Source: Parietichytrium sp. I65-24A
Taxonomy: Eukaryota > Sar > Bigyra > Thraustochytrida > Thraustochytriidae
Length of the DNA: 64,000 nucleotides
Direction of reading: 5' to 3'
Assembly: GCA_012862575.1 (NCBI GenBank)
Contig: BLSF01000033.1
Coordinates: 248,001 to 312,000, forward strand
Part shown: positions 1 through 9,930 of the stretch, one piece after another
Layout of the letters: each line of letters starts with the position of its first letter
Numbering within the stretch: the stretch's first letter is position 1
Notes under the pieces: model-generated
What the model was told of the DNA's origin: nothing
What the model saw: only the letters and a program-made list of their open reading frames with translations
Databases searched by the model: none
Program-made: the position numbers and the translations under genes

Positions 1-2384
1 TGCTAGTTGAAATCAGGAGGCCTGCGGGAAGGAGGGCTTAATCGCGTAAGAACGTTATCGCGCGAATGATTGGGCTTGGCAGAAGGAAGAAGAAGGATCG
101 GGAAGGAAGGAGAAGGAGGAGGGGAGTCGATCCACCCTCCTTTGAGGCCTGCTGTGGGCACCTCCTGATCTCTTTTACCACCAGACTAAAGGCGCCATCA
201 GATTAGTGAAATTTTGACTGTCTGGTGTCAAGCACGACTGTGTACTGAGCAGCGCACTTTTTTTTAGTGAAGTGAGTTTGTGAGCTTTCTAGAAGCGGGT
301 GTCTCAGAGCAGTCGTTGTATTTTGTATTTAGGAGTCGCTCCCTCCCAAAGACTGCTTCGAGTAAACGACTGGTAACAACAAGCTTGCTCCACTTTTCTA
401 GTGCCCATCAGCTTTTAGGCTAGCTAGGTGGAGAACAAAGCGCTAAAAGACCGCTATGAAGTCCTAATCCCAGCACTGGTGCTGCTACTGTACAGAAGAC
501 TGTGTGATAAGAGTACTGCCTTAATACAGTACTACAAAGCCGCCAGCCAATCACGGAATGTTTCTGTCTTCTTTCATTCATTCATTCATTCCACTGCTCT
601 CATTGAACAAAATTCTTCTGCATTCTTTCTTGCTTTTAGAATTTAGAATTTAGAATTGGGGTTTAGAATTTAGGAAACCCACCTGAGAAAACTGTAAATA
701 GAACTACCACATGGAAAATCCAAAACTACCATTCATTTCTTGCAAATCAGAGAACCGAAAATGAAGAAGGGGTGAGAGGGAGGCGAAACGACGCTCTCCT
801 GTCATGGAGCGAGAGTAAACTTATACAAGAAAGAGAAAGCAGAGAGAGATTCAATTGATCGCCTAACCAAACAAATTTTTGTACATCGTTTGCGTCGCCT
901 AGACCTTTCCTACTAGGACACCTATCTCCGCTACAGTATCAGCGTGCTTGCATTCGCACCACACCTTACTCACTTCGATATCACATAATATAGGACAACT
1001 GGTGTAACGAAAGATAAGAGTGCGGAGGACAGCACTAATACGCACAAATGAGGTGAAGAGTCGTGCTAGTAGCCTAGTACGCCCCGATACTATCAATTCA
1101 TAGTAAGGTACTCAGTGCTAAAATGCCTTACTAACAGTGTAAGTAAAGCGTCTTGGAGATTGGCTGCAATAGTTGGAACACAGAAGTGAACAAAATACGA
1201 GGAGGAAAAACCACACGAAATTCGCCCGAATTCGACATTGAAGCTTTCAAAAGGTCGCGTTATCTTCGCGCCTTTTCCTGTGTGGGAAGAGGAAATGTCA
1301 AAACAAAACCCAGTCCAAAACATTTCGAAATCGGATGGCAAGTTCGACTTTGGAACATCTTGAGAGCAAATACCAAACATTTAGGATTTTAAACTAGGAG
1401 GCGGGCAAGTACGTCTTGGTAGGCCTTCGAATAGACTAAAGTATGAGCTTCGGCAGGCACTCATGAGCAATTCGGTAAGAACGACATACCATCACTATGA
1501 TTCTGCCCAGCACTGCATCAAAAGCTCTCTTTTTTCCTCTCTCACTCTCACTCTCTCTTCCTCTCTCCCTTTCTTTCTTTCTTTCTTCAGGGCAAGGACA
1601 AAGGAAGAACCGCCGTGACAGGGAGAGGGAGAACTGAGAGGAAACGGAAAGACAAACGATCGATTCTCACTCACACAATCAGCAAACCCGCCCTCTCCCC
1701 TCTCTCCTTCTTTCGCTCTCTCTCCGATGGAAGGGAGCAGCACGGGGGAGAAGGAAGGAACCCCAATACCGTATCCTCCCCTCACAGCTACCACTACGCC
1801 CCCTCCTACCCAGCAGCTATACACACGGGAGGAGGCTAGGGGAGAAAGAAGAAGCCTAGCGCGCCTCACCGGGAGAAGGACGAAAGGCTCCGGCCGGTAG
1901 CGAACGCCTAGAACTTTTGAAAAGAAGAAGGAAGGAGGGAAAGAAATGGAAAGAAAGAATGTAAAAGGAAAGAAGGGGGACAGACAGAGAGCGCAAGGGA
2001 AGAGAAGCAGAAACAAAAAACAAACAGAAACAAACAGACGGAGGAAGAAGAACGAGAACCAATTGGCAGCGAGACAAAGAGCCTCTGGGAAAGTATCTGA
2101 CTTGTGACTTCTGAATTCTGCAATAACCGTTCCTTCTTCCGCGTACGAGACGTCCGTGTCTTGTGCGTGTCTCCCGCAGCACTTGCGCAGAGCTACAGAG
2201 CTACAGAGCTACGTTGCGCGAACGTGGAACGGAGGTGGGAGGAATTTTAAACGTTGTGTGCGTTGAGCAGTTGGTTGGACTCGGAGTTGTTGGAGAATCA
2301 AAGTCAAGCGCAGCGACTAGGCTGGAGTAGGCTGGAGGTGAACGGGTGGCAGAAGGCCGTGAGTGCTTCGCGTCGGCACGAACG
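1..2384. other. Intergenic region upstream of the F-box-like gene
   Basis: No gene could be supported here. The open frames are short, low in complexity or begin with GTG. The region holds an ATTC microsatellite near 574-592, a short run of TTTAGAA repeats near 634-678, and CT-rich (1515-1590) and GA-rich (1919-2060) blocks. The GA-rich block is on the sense strand of the downstream gene and probably lies in its promoter or leader. A distal exon of a gene starting outside the window cannot be excluded. Confidence 0.6.
1919..2060 (+). promoter_or_regulatory. Purine-rich tract upstream of the F-box-like gene
   Basis: About 140 nt made almost wholly of A and G on the sense strand, ending about 325 nt before the ATG at 2385. 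It matches similar tracts before most other genes in the window. A promoter or 5' UTR role is inferred. Confidence 0.4.
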
Positions 2385-4925
2385 ATGGGCCCGGTGTCGA
2401 AGGTAAGCGGCGCGATGGTGCGCAAGGATTTGACGTTCTTGGCATTGTTCGAAAGCGGAAGCTTGCTAGTGCATATCGCATCGTTTTTGGAAAGTAAAGA
2501 TGTCGCCAAGTCTCTAGCGCTCGTGTCCAAGGTGATGTGGCGCAGCGTAGAGGCGGTGCCGCTCCGGCTGGACAGGATGCTGAGACGGCCGATGGCGCTC
2601 TCGTGGATGTTGAGCCCCAACGTTTGGGACAAGTTTGCGCGGCTCAACTTGAGCGGGGTTGCCATTGATTTGCAAGGAATTTCGCTTGCTGAGCTGCGGA
2701 ACCTCCCCTGGGTAAACTGGAAATTGCTAATTCACCTTTCTTTGGAGAATGTTGATCTTTGCCAAGCCTCGTGCGCGTCCAACCTCACATTTATTTTGGA
2801 CGAATGCGACAACTTGAAGTCTCTTAAACTGGGCTTTCTCGGGACAGACGGGGCTCCAGTCTCATCCACGACCACCGGCATCTTGACAGGTCTGTTGGGT
2901 CGCATACAACAGTACCAAAAATTTTCCACCAACTTATTCGAATTGAAGCTTCCAGAACAGCTCGAACTGACCCGATACTGGACCGCTGGCCTGTACGCGC
3001 GGAGATACAACGTTGATTGCTTGCTCAGCGGCCTGACGTGTCTTGACTTGGAGGTTTTAAAGAAGGAAGAGATCCTCATAATAGCATGGATCTCCGCCCT
3101 AACGAGGCACGTGATCCAAGGAAGGTCGAGCGCGCTGGCCTTGTTTCACGCCCTGCGGCTCAACGCTATGCTCGGAGGAAGCCAGAGGCCCATTAGGACG
3201 GCGCTGGGGGCGGCAGACATTGACTGTCTGTACGAGTCTAGCGACGAAGCTGAGAGACTCAATTCGGAGACCGAGAGCGTGGCGAGTAATGCTTCGTCCA
3301 GCGAACGGAATTCAACGCGAAAGAAGGGGCGGTTGACAATCCCCAATCTCGACTTACAAGACTTGCAGGCTAGCTCGCCTTTCACGCTCTCCTCCCCGGG
3401 GGGCTACTCCATTGGCTCGCCCTCACAGCGCTCCGTGATGTCCCATTGGAGCAAGTCCAGCCGATCTCTTGCGGCGTCTCGAATTTCACTCGACTCTTTG
3501 AAGCTCCCGATGGAGCTTTCCAACAAAGCGAATGCCACTAGTATCCGCGATAAGCTTTGGCTGGCGCTGGAAATACGATTCCAGCGGGAGAACGTGCGAG
3601 AGTTTACCAAGGACATCCTGAGGGACTTTAGCCAAATCCACGCCCATCGCTTGCTCGAGGTTTTCAGCGGGGTCTTCAGCTTGGCGATCCTCACCGCGGG
3701 GTCGTGCAGACCAGCCATGTTCGACAGATGCTCCATCCTGGAGGATCTCATGCTGGAACCGCACATTGCCTACTGCTGCAGGAAGTCGACCAACCTTCTT
3801 GATGCCCTTATCAAGGTCATTGACTGGAGAGCGGCTCCAAACTTTCCTAGTCTGAAGTCAAGATCCGAGGATGTCAGTCCGCACAGCACTTTGTCTGATG
3901 AGAACAACATGGGAAAAGGAAACGGCGCCGCGCGCGTGGCGTCGCCAGAGTCTAAAGGCAGTGCTCTTTCCTCTTCGCGTCGAACCGTGTATATTCACAT
4001 CGCTACTCCGGTGTGTAGAATTCTCTCGTTAATGGGCCCTGCCGTGAGTAAGCGGACAGAGATCTTTCCCATGTTGTTGCTGCTGTGTATCAGGGCAGAG
4101 AGAATTCTGTTGGGCGACTGGGAGGTTATGGATGAGCAATTCTATATCTCGAGGGAGCGTCAGGCTTCGTCTATCAAGCGACACGCCCAGAGCGCAATTC
4201 ATGCAGCTTGCGATCTGGCCCTAACTTTGCTGGGCGTTGACGAGGAGCAATGGGACGGTGCTTCCCCAACTCACCCCACCGTGGCGGTACGAATCATGGA
4301 CATTGCAAGGAGATGGCCGCTGGAGAACCCTCAGGATCAGGCTGACCTTGAGGTGGACATTTCTCAATGCGCTCTACGCCTGGCGGTTGTGAATCCCGGG
4401 TGTGTTTCCGAGTTGGAAGACTTTGTCGAATACCTCATTGACAAGGTCGCCATCCTCTCCTCCCTGCATCAGACTCGTCTGATCAACCTTGTCCTCCGCC
4501 TCTCTGCTGAAAAGCGCAACGTGTACTATTATCTGCTTTTGTGCGAAAAGCTGGTGCTCAGCCCTGACTTCAGTTCAGGCCGCCAAGTCCAGCTCCTCAC
4601 CCACCTCTTCCGCGTGGATCTCGCCTCGTCGATCTCCATCGCCGAATTTCGGTGTATGCAAGACTGTGTGCTCCACGTTTTTGATATTTTCTTTTTGCAC
4701 AACAGTGTTGACTTACTCCAACACAGCCTATACTGGCTGCGCGCCGGTTTGGATCTTCTTGTCGCTGACGAGAAAGCCAAAGAGGACCTGAAAAATGAAG
4801 CAATTTCTGGCTTTGCTCGGATGCTCTGTGGGCTGGAGCGAAAGATGCACAGTGGCATGTACGATGTGGTTTGGGAGAATGTGAAGGATCTCGTCGAAAG
4901 ATACGATGCTACCGTGAATGCCTAG
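2385..4925 (+). CDS. F-box-like protein with LRR-like N-terminal part
   Basis: A single-exon gene of 846 codons plus stop. The open frame extends upstream to a GTG at 2346, but the first ATG (MGPVSKVSG) is at 2385 and is preferred. Residues about 27-56 (LLVHIASFLESKDVAKSLAL, then VSKVMWRSV) match the pattern of an F-box, the Skp1-binding segment of SCF ubiquitin-ligase adaptors. It is followed by leucine-rich segments up to about residue 160 that look like weak LRRs. A Ser/Thr-rich disordered part (about 280-370) follows, and the remaining 470 residues look helical and repeat-like, with no named domain that I recognise. The substrate is unknown. It converges with the bromodomain gene. The F-box call rests on pattern alone; a generic helical scaffold is the alternative. 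Confidence 0.6.
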   Translation: MGPVSKVSGAMVRKDLTFLALFESGSLLVHIASFLESKDVAKSLALVSKVMWRSVEAVPLRLDRMLRRPMALSWMLSPNVWDKFARLNLSGVAIDLQGISLAELRNLPWVNWKLLIHLSLENVDLCQASCASNLTFILDECDNLKSLKLGFLGTDGAPVSSTTTGILTGLLGRIQQYQKFSTNLFELKLPEQLELTRYWTAGLYARRYNVDCLLSGLTCLDLEVLKKEEILIIAWISALTRHVIQGRSSALALFHALRLNAMLGGSQRPIRTALGAADIDCLYESSDEAERLNSETESVASNASSSERNSTRKKGRLTIPNLDLQDLQASSPFTLSSPGGYSIGSPSQRSVMSHWSKSSRSLAASRISLDSLKLPMELSNKANATSIRDKLWLALEIRFQRENVREFTKDILRDFSQIHAHRLLEVFSGVFSLAILTAGSCRPAMFDRCSILEDLMLEPHIAYCCRKSTNLLDALIKVIDWRAAPNFPSLKSRSEDVSPHSTLSDENNMGKGNGAARVASPESKGSALSSSRRTVYIHIATPVCRILSLMGPAVSKRTEIFPMLLLLCIRAERILLGDWEVMDEQFYISRERQASSIKRHAQSAIHAACDLALTLLGVDEEQWDGASPTHPTVAVRIMDIARRWPLENPQDQADLEVDISQCALRLAVVNPGCVSELEDFVEYLIDKVAILSSLHQTRLINLVLRLSAEKRNVYYYLLLCEKLVLSPDFSSGRQVQLLTHLFRVDLASSISIAEFRCMQDCVLHVFDIFFLHNSVDLLQHSLYWLRAGLDLLVADEKAKEDLKNEAISGFARMLCGLERKMHSGMYDVVWENVKDLVERYDATVNA

Positions 4926-5422
4926 GCACATTGCTTCCTTTCGACCGAGCTTCACAATTCTCCTTCGATTTTGATGTTGTTTTGTTCTTGTTTACTCGAT
5001 TATTTGCTGTAATTAACTGTAAAACCAATCCGTAATTTTTTGATTTCAATTGAACGTGACCGTACATTATTTTAAGGAATTCATGTTTCTCTGTCCAAAA
5101 CTCATGGACTCCTCCAAATGGCGTTTTCACTTCCATTTCTCTTGATGGATTTCCTAACTGACACGAAACGCAGACACTACAAAGAGAATCAAAGTTTGCT
5201 TTATATTTTCTTTCTTTGCGATTTGCTTCACCACGGAAAGGAAAGCCGGGTCGGAGGAACACGGCTCTGTGAGTGATGCAGCGATGCAAAAGTTACAGAG
5301 AAAAGTCGGATTCAGAGTATTTCAAGTCCAATACCTCAGCTGCGTGACGTCTGTTCATCCTTCACACAGGCAGTCATTCACTATTGTTTGTTGTTCACTA
5401 GGCCGAGAAAACAGCATCCTCA
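4926..5422. other. Convergent intergenic spacer
   Basis: The 3' ends of the F-box-like and bromodomain genes face each other across about 500 nt of mostly AT-rich sequence. No reading frame or RNA gene is supported. Both 3' UTRs probably lie here. Confidence 0.7.
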
Positions 5423-8077
5423 TCAAACAATGCTCTTTTTAAAGATCTCTTGTTCTTTCCTAGCTTCCTCCACGACCTCGTCGCGAACGCCATGAACATC
5501 CCTCAAATTCACCTTGTCCCAATCTTGCAATTCGGCCACCTTAAACCAATACCACGACTTGGGCTCCTCCAAAAGCCGCACCATCACTTCCTTCTGCTCG
5601 AATTCGGTGCGAAACTCTTCCGGCATTGTTTCGTTGTGCTTAAAGCTTAGCGCCGGCACCAGCAGGTTCGACCGACTGACCTCGCCCATTGCTTCGTCTT
5701 CGTTTTCTCTGCATTCGCACGCCTCCTTGCTATCACCGTCTACACCTGTGGGTTCGTCCAGGCTGGCTTGCCCCTTCAAAATTGACAGATCTTTCTCAAA
5801 AAAGGCGAGGAGCTCGTTAGCCCATTTACAAATTGGGAAAGCGGGGGTGTCGAACGCTGGGTTGTTGTAAAGCAAACAGTTGTAAAAGACAAGGCGCATA
5901 TCGTCTGCAAATGCATCCACGGAGGGGTACTCATTTCTGCCCAACTTTAGTCGGATGGTCTTCAAATCCATCGGTCGTTTCACAATGTCAAGATAGTCGT
6001 GAAGCTTCAACGCTTTCCAGTTCACTGGAGCAGCGAAGGGCTGCGCCGCAGGAAGCACACGAATCTTGTCTAAAAGCGCTTTGCAACTTTCACGAACTCT
6101 GCTTTCGTCGCTCTTTCGCGCCTTTGCCTTTTTCACCGCTCTTGAGTCGTCGTCGTGCTCTGACCCAAGTCGAGCGCGCTTAGAACCTTTCTTCTGCTTC
6201 TTTTTCTTCTGTGCCTGCTCTTTGGCAAATCGTTTCAGCCGAAGCAAAATCTCTCTGGTCTTGCTGTCCTCCTCTTCTGGCGGAGTCACCCACACAACGC
6301 GATCGGACAAGAGATGCATGTGCTCCGAAAGTCGGATCCAGCCGCCCAAAGCCTTCGAGTTGGGCCATTGAGAGTCGGAGTCCCAGGTGACGTAATGTAA
6401 CTGACGGTCTTTGTTATACTTGCTGACACGGCCGTAGCGCCATACATCATTGTACAAGATTGAAACATGACGGCCAACGAGAGGGGCAGCAGTGTGCTTC
6501 ATGAGTTGTCGCTCTTCTTCAGTGAGTAAGTTCGAAAGGTTTCGACTGTTCCTAGGATTCCACCACATCTGGCCGATACGGCGGATGACGCGGATATTAT
6601 CCGGGTCGTTGTGCATGCCATGCTTGACGCGGTTGCCGCGAATGACGTCGCGCATTTTCACTTTGAGTTCGCCATACACAGTCGTTTCGCTCCCCGCGTA
6701 CATGTGCGTGACATGTGTGTCCTTGAGATCTTCTGCAAACTCCTCCCAGCCTTGTCGCGAGATTCCAAAGTTTTCGCCAACATTGAGTGCCCAAATGCGA
6801 GTGTTGATTTTGAGCATATCAGTAAGCTTCTTGAGCACTTGGTCGTCCATACCTTCTTCCATGTTTTGGATGTAGAGCGCCTGAACAACAGTGCTCTTTT
6901 CTAAAGTTTTGAGGACCTCAAGAAGCACGTGCTTGTTGCTGTCCGCATCTATGTGATTTTTCAGTCGCAGAATTTCCAAATCGAGGTCTGAAGCGTCATT
7001 GTTTTCAAGCCTTTCAAGAAGAGAGACCACCTTTGGCGCGCTTAATTGCTGCATTCCAGAGTTACGAGAGCTTCGGCGAACCCAGCTTGCATCCGCTGCT
7101 GCGATGACTTCCGGAGGCACACCTTGGCTCTGCGATTCGGTGGAAGAAGTGTTGACTGAGCTGCCTGTGCTTGGGGCTTCTCTTAGTTGTTCCGGAACTA
7201 TAGCGTGCGAGCAGCACGCCTCTCCCATGCTCTCTCGCTTCACTGCGTCCAACACAGCTCTATCGCCAAACATGTCGTACGGAATTATGTATGCTTCTGG
7301 AACGCACTTGTCAAACCCTCCAAGGAGAAATTTCACCGCGTAATGGCCAGGAGTGCCAGCCGTAGGCCGCAGGATTCTCGCCACACCTTCCAATTTTCGG
7401 GTTCCATGGCCCGTCCTTGCCAATACGGAGACGACCTCCCCAACTTCGAACTGCGAAACGTGCTCGGCGGCAGCTTTGCCGACGCCAGCATTTGCCGCAC
7501 TACATTGCCCTTGCTCCATCGCACCAGACTCGCTTACCGCCTCCTCATTTCCAGAGATTTTCTCTATCACTTGACCTCCAGCCGAGGCACTACTTTGCAT
7601 GCCCTCCGCATTTCCGTTCTCAACCCTCGTCTCCTGAGCCTTGAGATCCTCACCCTCCGCCGTCTCGCCACATCGGTTCATGTCATCATCTCCAGGACTA
7701 GTTCCCTCCATCTGAGGAGCTCTTCGGTTTTCAAGATCCCCATTTATAACCTCCTTCTCCTTCTCCCATAACTCTACACTTGTGCTCCCTGCACCGCCTT
7801 CTGGCGGATCTCCGCGTTCCCCATTTTGCCTGTTTGAATTCTCTCGGTCTGACTCATCCCCGCCACCTCCTCCACCAAACAGCAGTTTCAACGTCGAAGG
7901 ACGCCCCATGTTCGCATCGGCGTTGACATTCACATTCACATTCACATTCACATTCACATTCGCATTCACATTCGCATTCGCATTCGCATTTGCATTTGCA
8001 TTCACATTCGCTGCTTTCTCCAAGTTGTCCACACTGTCTTGCTTCTTCGCAGGGACGGTAACCTTCGCGCCACACAT
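5423..8077 (-). CDS. Bromodomain protein with two Tudor/PWWP-like modules and an LRR-like segment
   Basis: A single-exon gene of 884 residues with a clean ATG. Order of parts: Asn-rich dipeptide repeat (NV/NA, about residues 22-55); acidic disordered stretch; a small beta-type module (about 208-268, FEVGEVVSVLARTGHG...) resembling a Tudor/PWWP/Agenet fold; LRR/tropomodulin-like segment (about 360-470); second Tudor-like module (about 530-600, GRHVSILYNDVWRYGRVSKY); a Lys-rich nuclear-signal-like stretch; and a bromodomain (about 660-775). The last contains the VKRPMDLKTI and YNCLLYNNPAF motifs, and the Asn of the YN pair fits the acetyl-lysine-binding residue. Family knowledge points to reading acetylated (bromodomain) and possibly methylated (Tudor-like) histones in the nucleus. 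The bromodomain is secure; the other modules are inferred from sequence pattern. Confidence 0.85.
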   Translation of the reverse strand: MCGAKVTVPAKKQDSVDNLEKAANVNANANANANANVNANVNVNVNVNVNVNADANMGRPSTLKLLFGGGGGGDESDRENSNRQNGERGDPPEGGAGSTSVELWEKEKEVINGDLENRRAPQMEGTSPGDDDMNRCGETAEGEDLKAQETRVENGNAEGMQSSASAGGQVIEKISGNEEAVSESGAMEQGQCSAANAGVGKAAAEHVSQFEVGEVVSVLARTGHGTRKLEGVARILRPTAGTPGHYAVKFLLGGFDKCVPEAYIIPYDMFGDRAVLDAVKRESMGEACCSHAIVPEQLREAPSTGSSVNTSSTESQSQGVPPEVIAAADASWVRRSSRNSGMQQLSAPKVVSLLERLENNDASDLDLEILRLKNHIDADSNKHVLLEVLKTLEKSTVVQALYIQNMEEGMDDQVLKKLTDMLKINTRIWALNVGENFGISRQGWEEFAEDLKDTHVTHMYAGSETTVYGELKVKMRDVIRGNRVKHGMHNDPDNIRVIRRIGQMWWNPRNSRNLSNLLTEEERQLMKHTAAPLVGRHVSILYNDVWRYGRVSKYNKDRQLHYVTWDSDSQWPNSKALGGWIRLSEHMHLLSDRVVWVTPPEEEDSKTREILLRLKRFAKEQAQKKKKQKKGSKRARLGSEHDDDSRAVKKAKARKSDESRVRESCKALLDKIRVLPAAQPFAAPVNWKALKLHDYLDIVKRPMDLKTIRLKLGRNEYPSVDAFADDMRLVFYNCLLYNNPAFDTPAFPICKWANELLAFFEKDLSILKGQASLDEPTGVDGDSKEACECRENEDEAMGEVSRSNLLVPALSFKHNETMPEEFRTEFEQKEVMVRLLEEPKSWYWFKVAELQDWDKVNLRDVHGVRDEVVEEARKEQEIFKKSIV
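7925..8012 (-). repeat. Hexanucleotide tandem repeat inside coding sequence
   Basis: About 14-15 copies of ATTCAC or ATTCGC (plus strand) encode alternating Asn-Val and Asn-Ala on the minus strand near the N-terminus of the bromodomain protein. Most differences between copies fall at the fifth base and swap Val for Ala. The length is probably variable between alleles. Confidence 0.9.
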
Positions 8078-8113
8078 GATTGACTACCACCACACCACCA
8101 CACCACCACCACC

Positions 8114-8138
8114 ACACCTCTCCTTCCCTCTCCCCGCA
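8114..8138 (-). promoter_or_regulatory. Purine-rich leader tract of the bromodomain gene
   Basis: CT-rich on the plus strand, so GA-rich on the sense strand, and about 40 nt upstream of the ATG at 8077. A second similar block is at 8396-8440. Confidence 0.35.
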
Positions 8139-9800
8139 GCTGTCGCGCAACAACTAGTGTGCAGCTGGCGAGCGTCCCCGGTCCCCGGTCCCAGTTCCCG
8201 GAACGTTCCTGGCGGTCGGAGGGAGACAGTTCGAAAGCACGGGTGTGCGGAGCTGCCGCCTCGCGACGTGAAACGTGGGGGACGTGGGGGACGCGGGTCG
8301 TCGGCCGGTGCGGCGAGGAAGGAGAACAAGAGATCGGAAGGAGGCGTAAAGGGTCCCCGACGAGGACACTTGCGGTTTCGCCGGTCGGAGGGCGTTTCTC
8401 CTTCCCTCTACCGGCCCTTCCTCTTTCCTCTTTCCGCTTGAAGCTCGCCTAGTTTCATCTAATTCCATCTAACTTCGTCTGTGGCGGAGGGAAAAAAGTC
8501 GGATCAGCAGCAGAATCGCCAGAAACTGTCCTCTGGGAGAGCCATACCATATCTTATAACCGTATCGATAGTATATAGGGCCCACTCCAAGTTTAGCGGG
8601 GGTCCTAGTAGGTGTCTCAGAGGCTGAATATGTTCCGAAGTAATACTCTGTATAGGACAGTTTATGCGCAAAAGCACTGGCGAGTGGACGCCATCTTGTA
8701 GAGTTACGGGACGGTGGTTAGAATAGCATCCAATAAGACTACATAAGGAGTCGATGGGAAACGCATCGCAATGAGACGAAACTGTCACAGCGAGCTTCTT
8801 TGTATTCCTGTAGCTTCTTTTGTTCGTGTTGTTCATTTCGTTCATGAAGACGTGAAGAATGAGAAGGAACTGGAGAAAATTGATCCGTTGGGTGTATTTG
8901 GGCGGCGGCGAAGGAGGCACACACCCACTCGCAGATGCATTTTGGTTGATGATTATTTTGGAAATGAACATTGATTGGTCTGAACTCTAATGTTTCCAGC
9001 TCGAGGCAGAAGTGGTCGCCGATTGCATTTGATGCATGCGAAAGGAGAGCTACGCCGAACGGACGCCGCTTGGGTCCACTTGGCACCTGGCGTGTTGAGA
9101 AAGCGAGATTCTCTCAGCGCCACAACGCTGTGCCAATTCCGGCCAGCCTCCCTGATTGATCTTGATCCATCAAATGTAAGGAAGCAACTGGAGCCATCGT
9201 CTATGAGCTGTTTTGCGAGCAGGAAGACTAATGCACGAGTATCGATGCTTCTTCACAGACCACGCACGCGAGCTTCAGGCGTCAGACCACTTCGGCAAGA
9301 ACCGCTCTCGATTGGCCCAAACCAAAATGTGCCCATCTGGCAACACCATTATACCTTATGATTACATAATCATTTCTTTTATTTTTTACAAATGTTCACT
9401 GAAAAAATGCTTTTTCAATGTGAAGAATGTATAAAATTTAATAAAAAAAAGCCATAGAAAACCCCACAGCCACTGAAGATCAATTCCTTGTTCGCGCCTA
9501 TCTTCTTAAGACCTTTCCTACCCCAACACATAGCCCCAACGACTTGCAATGTCCGTTTCCGACACCACCAACACGGTCTTCTTCTACCGTATACCTTAAT
9601 ACACCGCCTACCCCTGCACCAACACATTTACGGTGCGCGTTCCCAAAGGAAAGTAGCCTCCTCCCTCACAAACACACACACACACCTTTTCCGCGCGTAC
9701 ATACGCGCCCACAGTGTACGCGCACTAAAAATAGTCCCCTCATCCCCACAGCAACAGCCGGCCGCATATAGACTGAAAGGCACGCGAGGACCGAGCGACT

Positions 9801-9830
9801 GACGAGAGAGAAGAGAGGAAGAAGGTAAAG
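9801..9830 (+). promoter_or_regulatory. Purine-rich leader tract of the coiled-coil gene
   Basis: GACGAGAGAGAAGAGAGGAA and the following bases form a sense-strand GA tract about 100 nt before the ATG at 9931. Confidence 0.4.
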
Positions 9831-9930
9831 CACGCAGCGTTGCAGCAGGTCCGCGGACCGTGCTACATACGTAATTGTGTGTAAGTGTGTGTAAGTGTGC
9901 GTAGTAACTCTCAGGTGTACGCGGGGACAC

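Larger units (their letters stand above)
8078..9930. other. Divergent intergenic region
   Basis: This lies between the starts of the bromodomain gene (-) and the coiled-coil gene (+) and should hold both promoters. A CCA/CACCAC-rich tract (8088-8116) sits directly before the minus-strand ATG, and CT-rich blocks lie at 8114-8138 and 8396-8440. TAG/CTA-rich sequence occurs near 8520-8720. An AT-rich stretch lies near 9350-9450, and CA and GTGTGTAA simple repeats near 9667-9685 and 9875-9900. The small open frames have GTG starts or no recognisable content and were not called. Confidence 0.6.

Noticed and set aside
428-646. 72-codon open frame near the left edge
   Set aside because: Starts at GTG, is low in complexity (ATTC repeat) and has no recognisable content.
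634-678. TTTAGAA repeats resembling degenerate telomeric sequence
   Set aside because: Only a few imperfect copies inside ordinary sequence; no TTAGGG array.
1495-2016. 173-codon minus-strand frame rich in Ser, Leu and Phe
   Set aside because: It is the translation of the GA/CT-rich leader region and is composition driven.
2346-2384. Upstream extension of the F-box-like gene from a GTG
   Set aside because: A eukaryotic start is expected at ATG; the first one is at 2385.
8504-8971. 155-codon minus-strand frame in the divergent spacer
   Set aside because: No domain, no ATG context I can trust, and the sequence looks like ordinary spacer.
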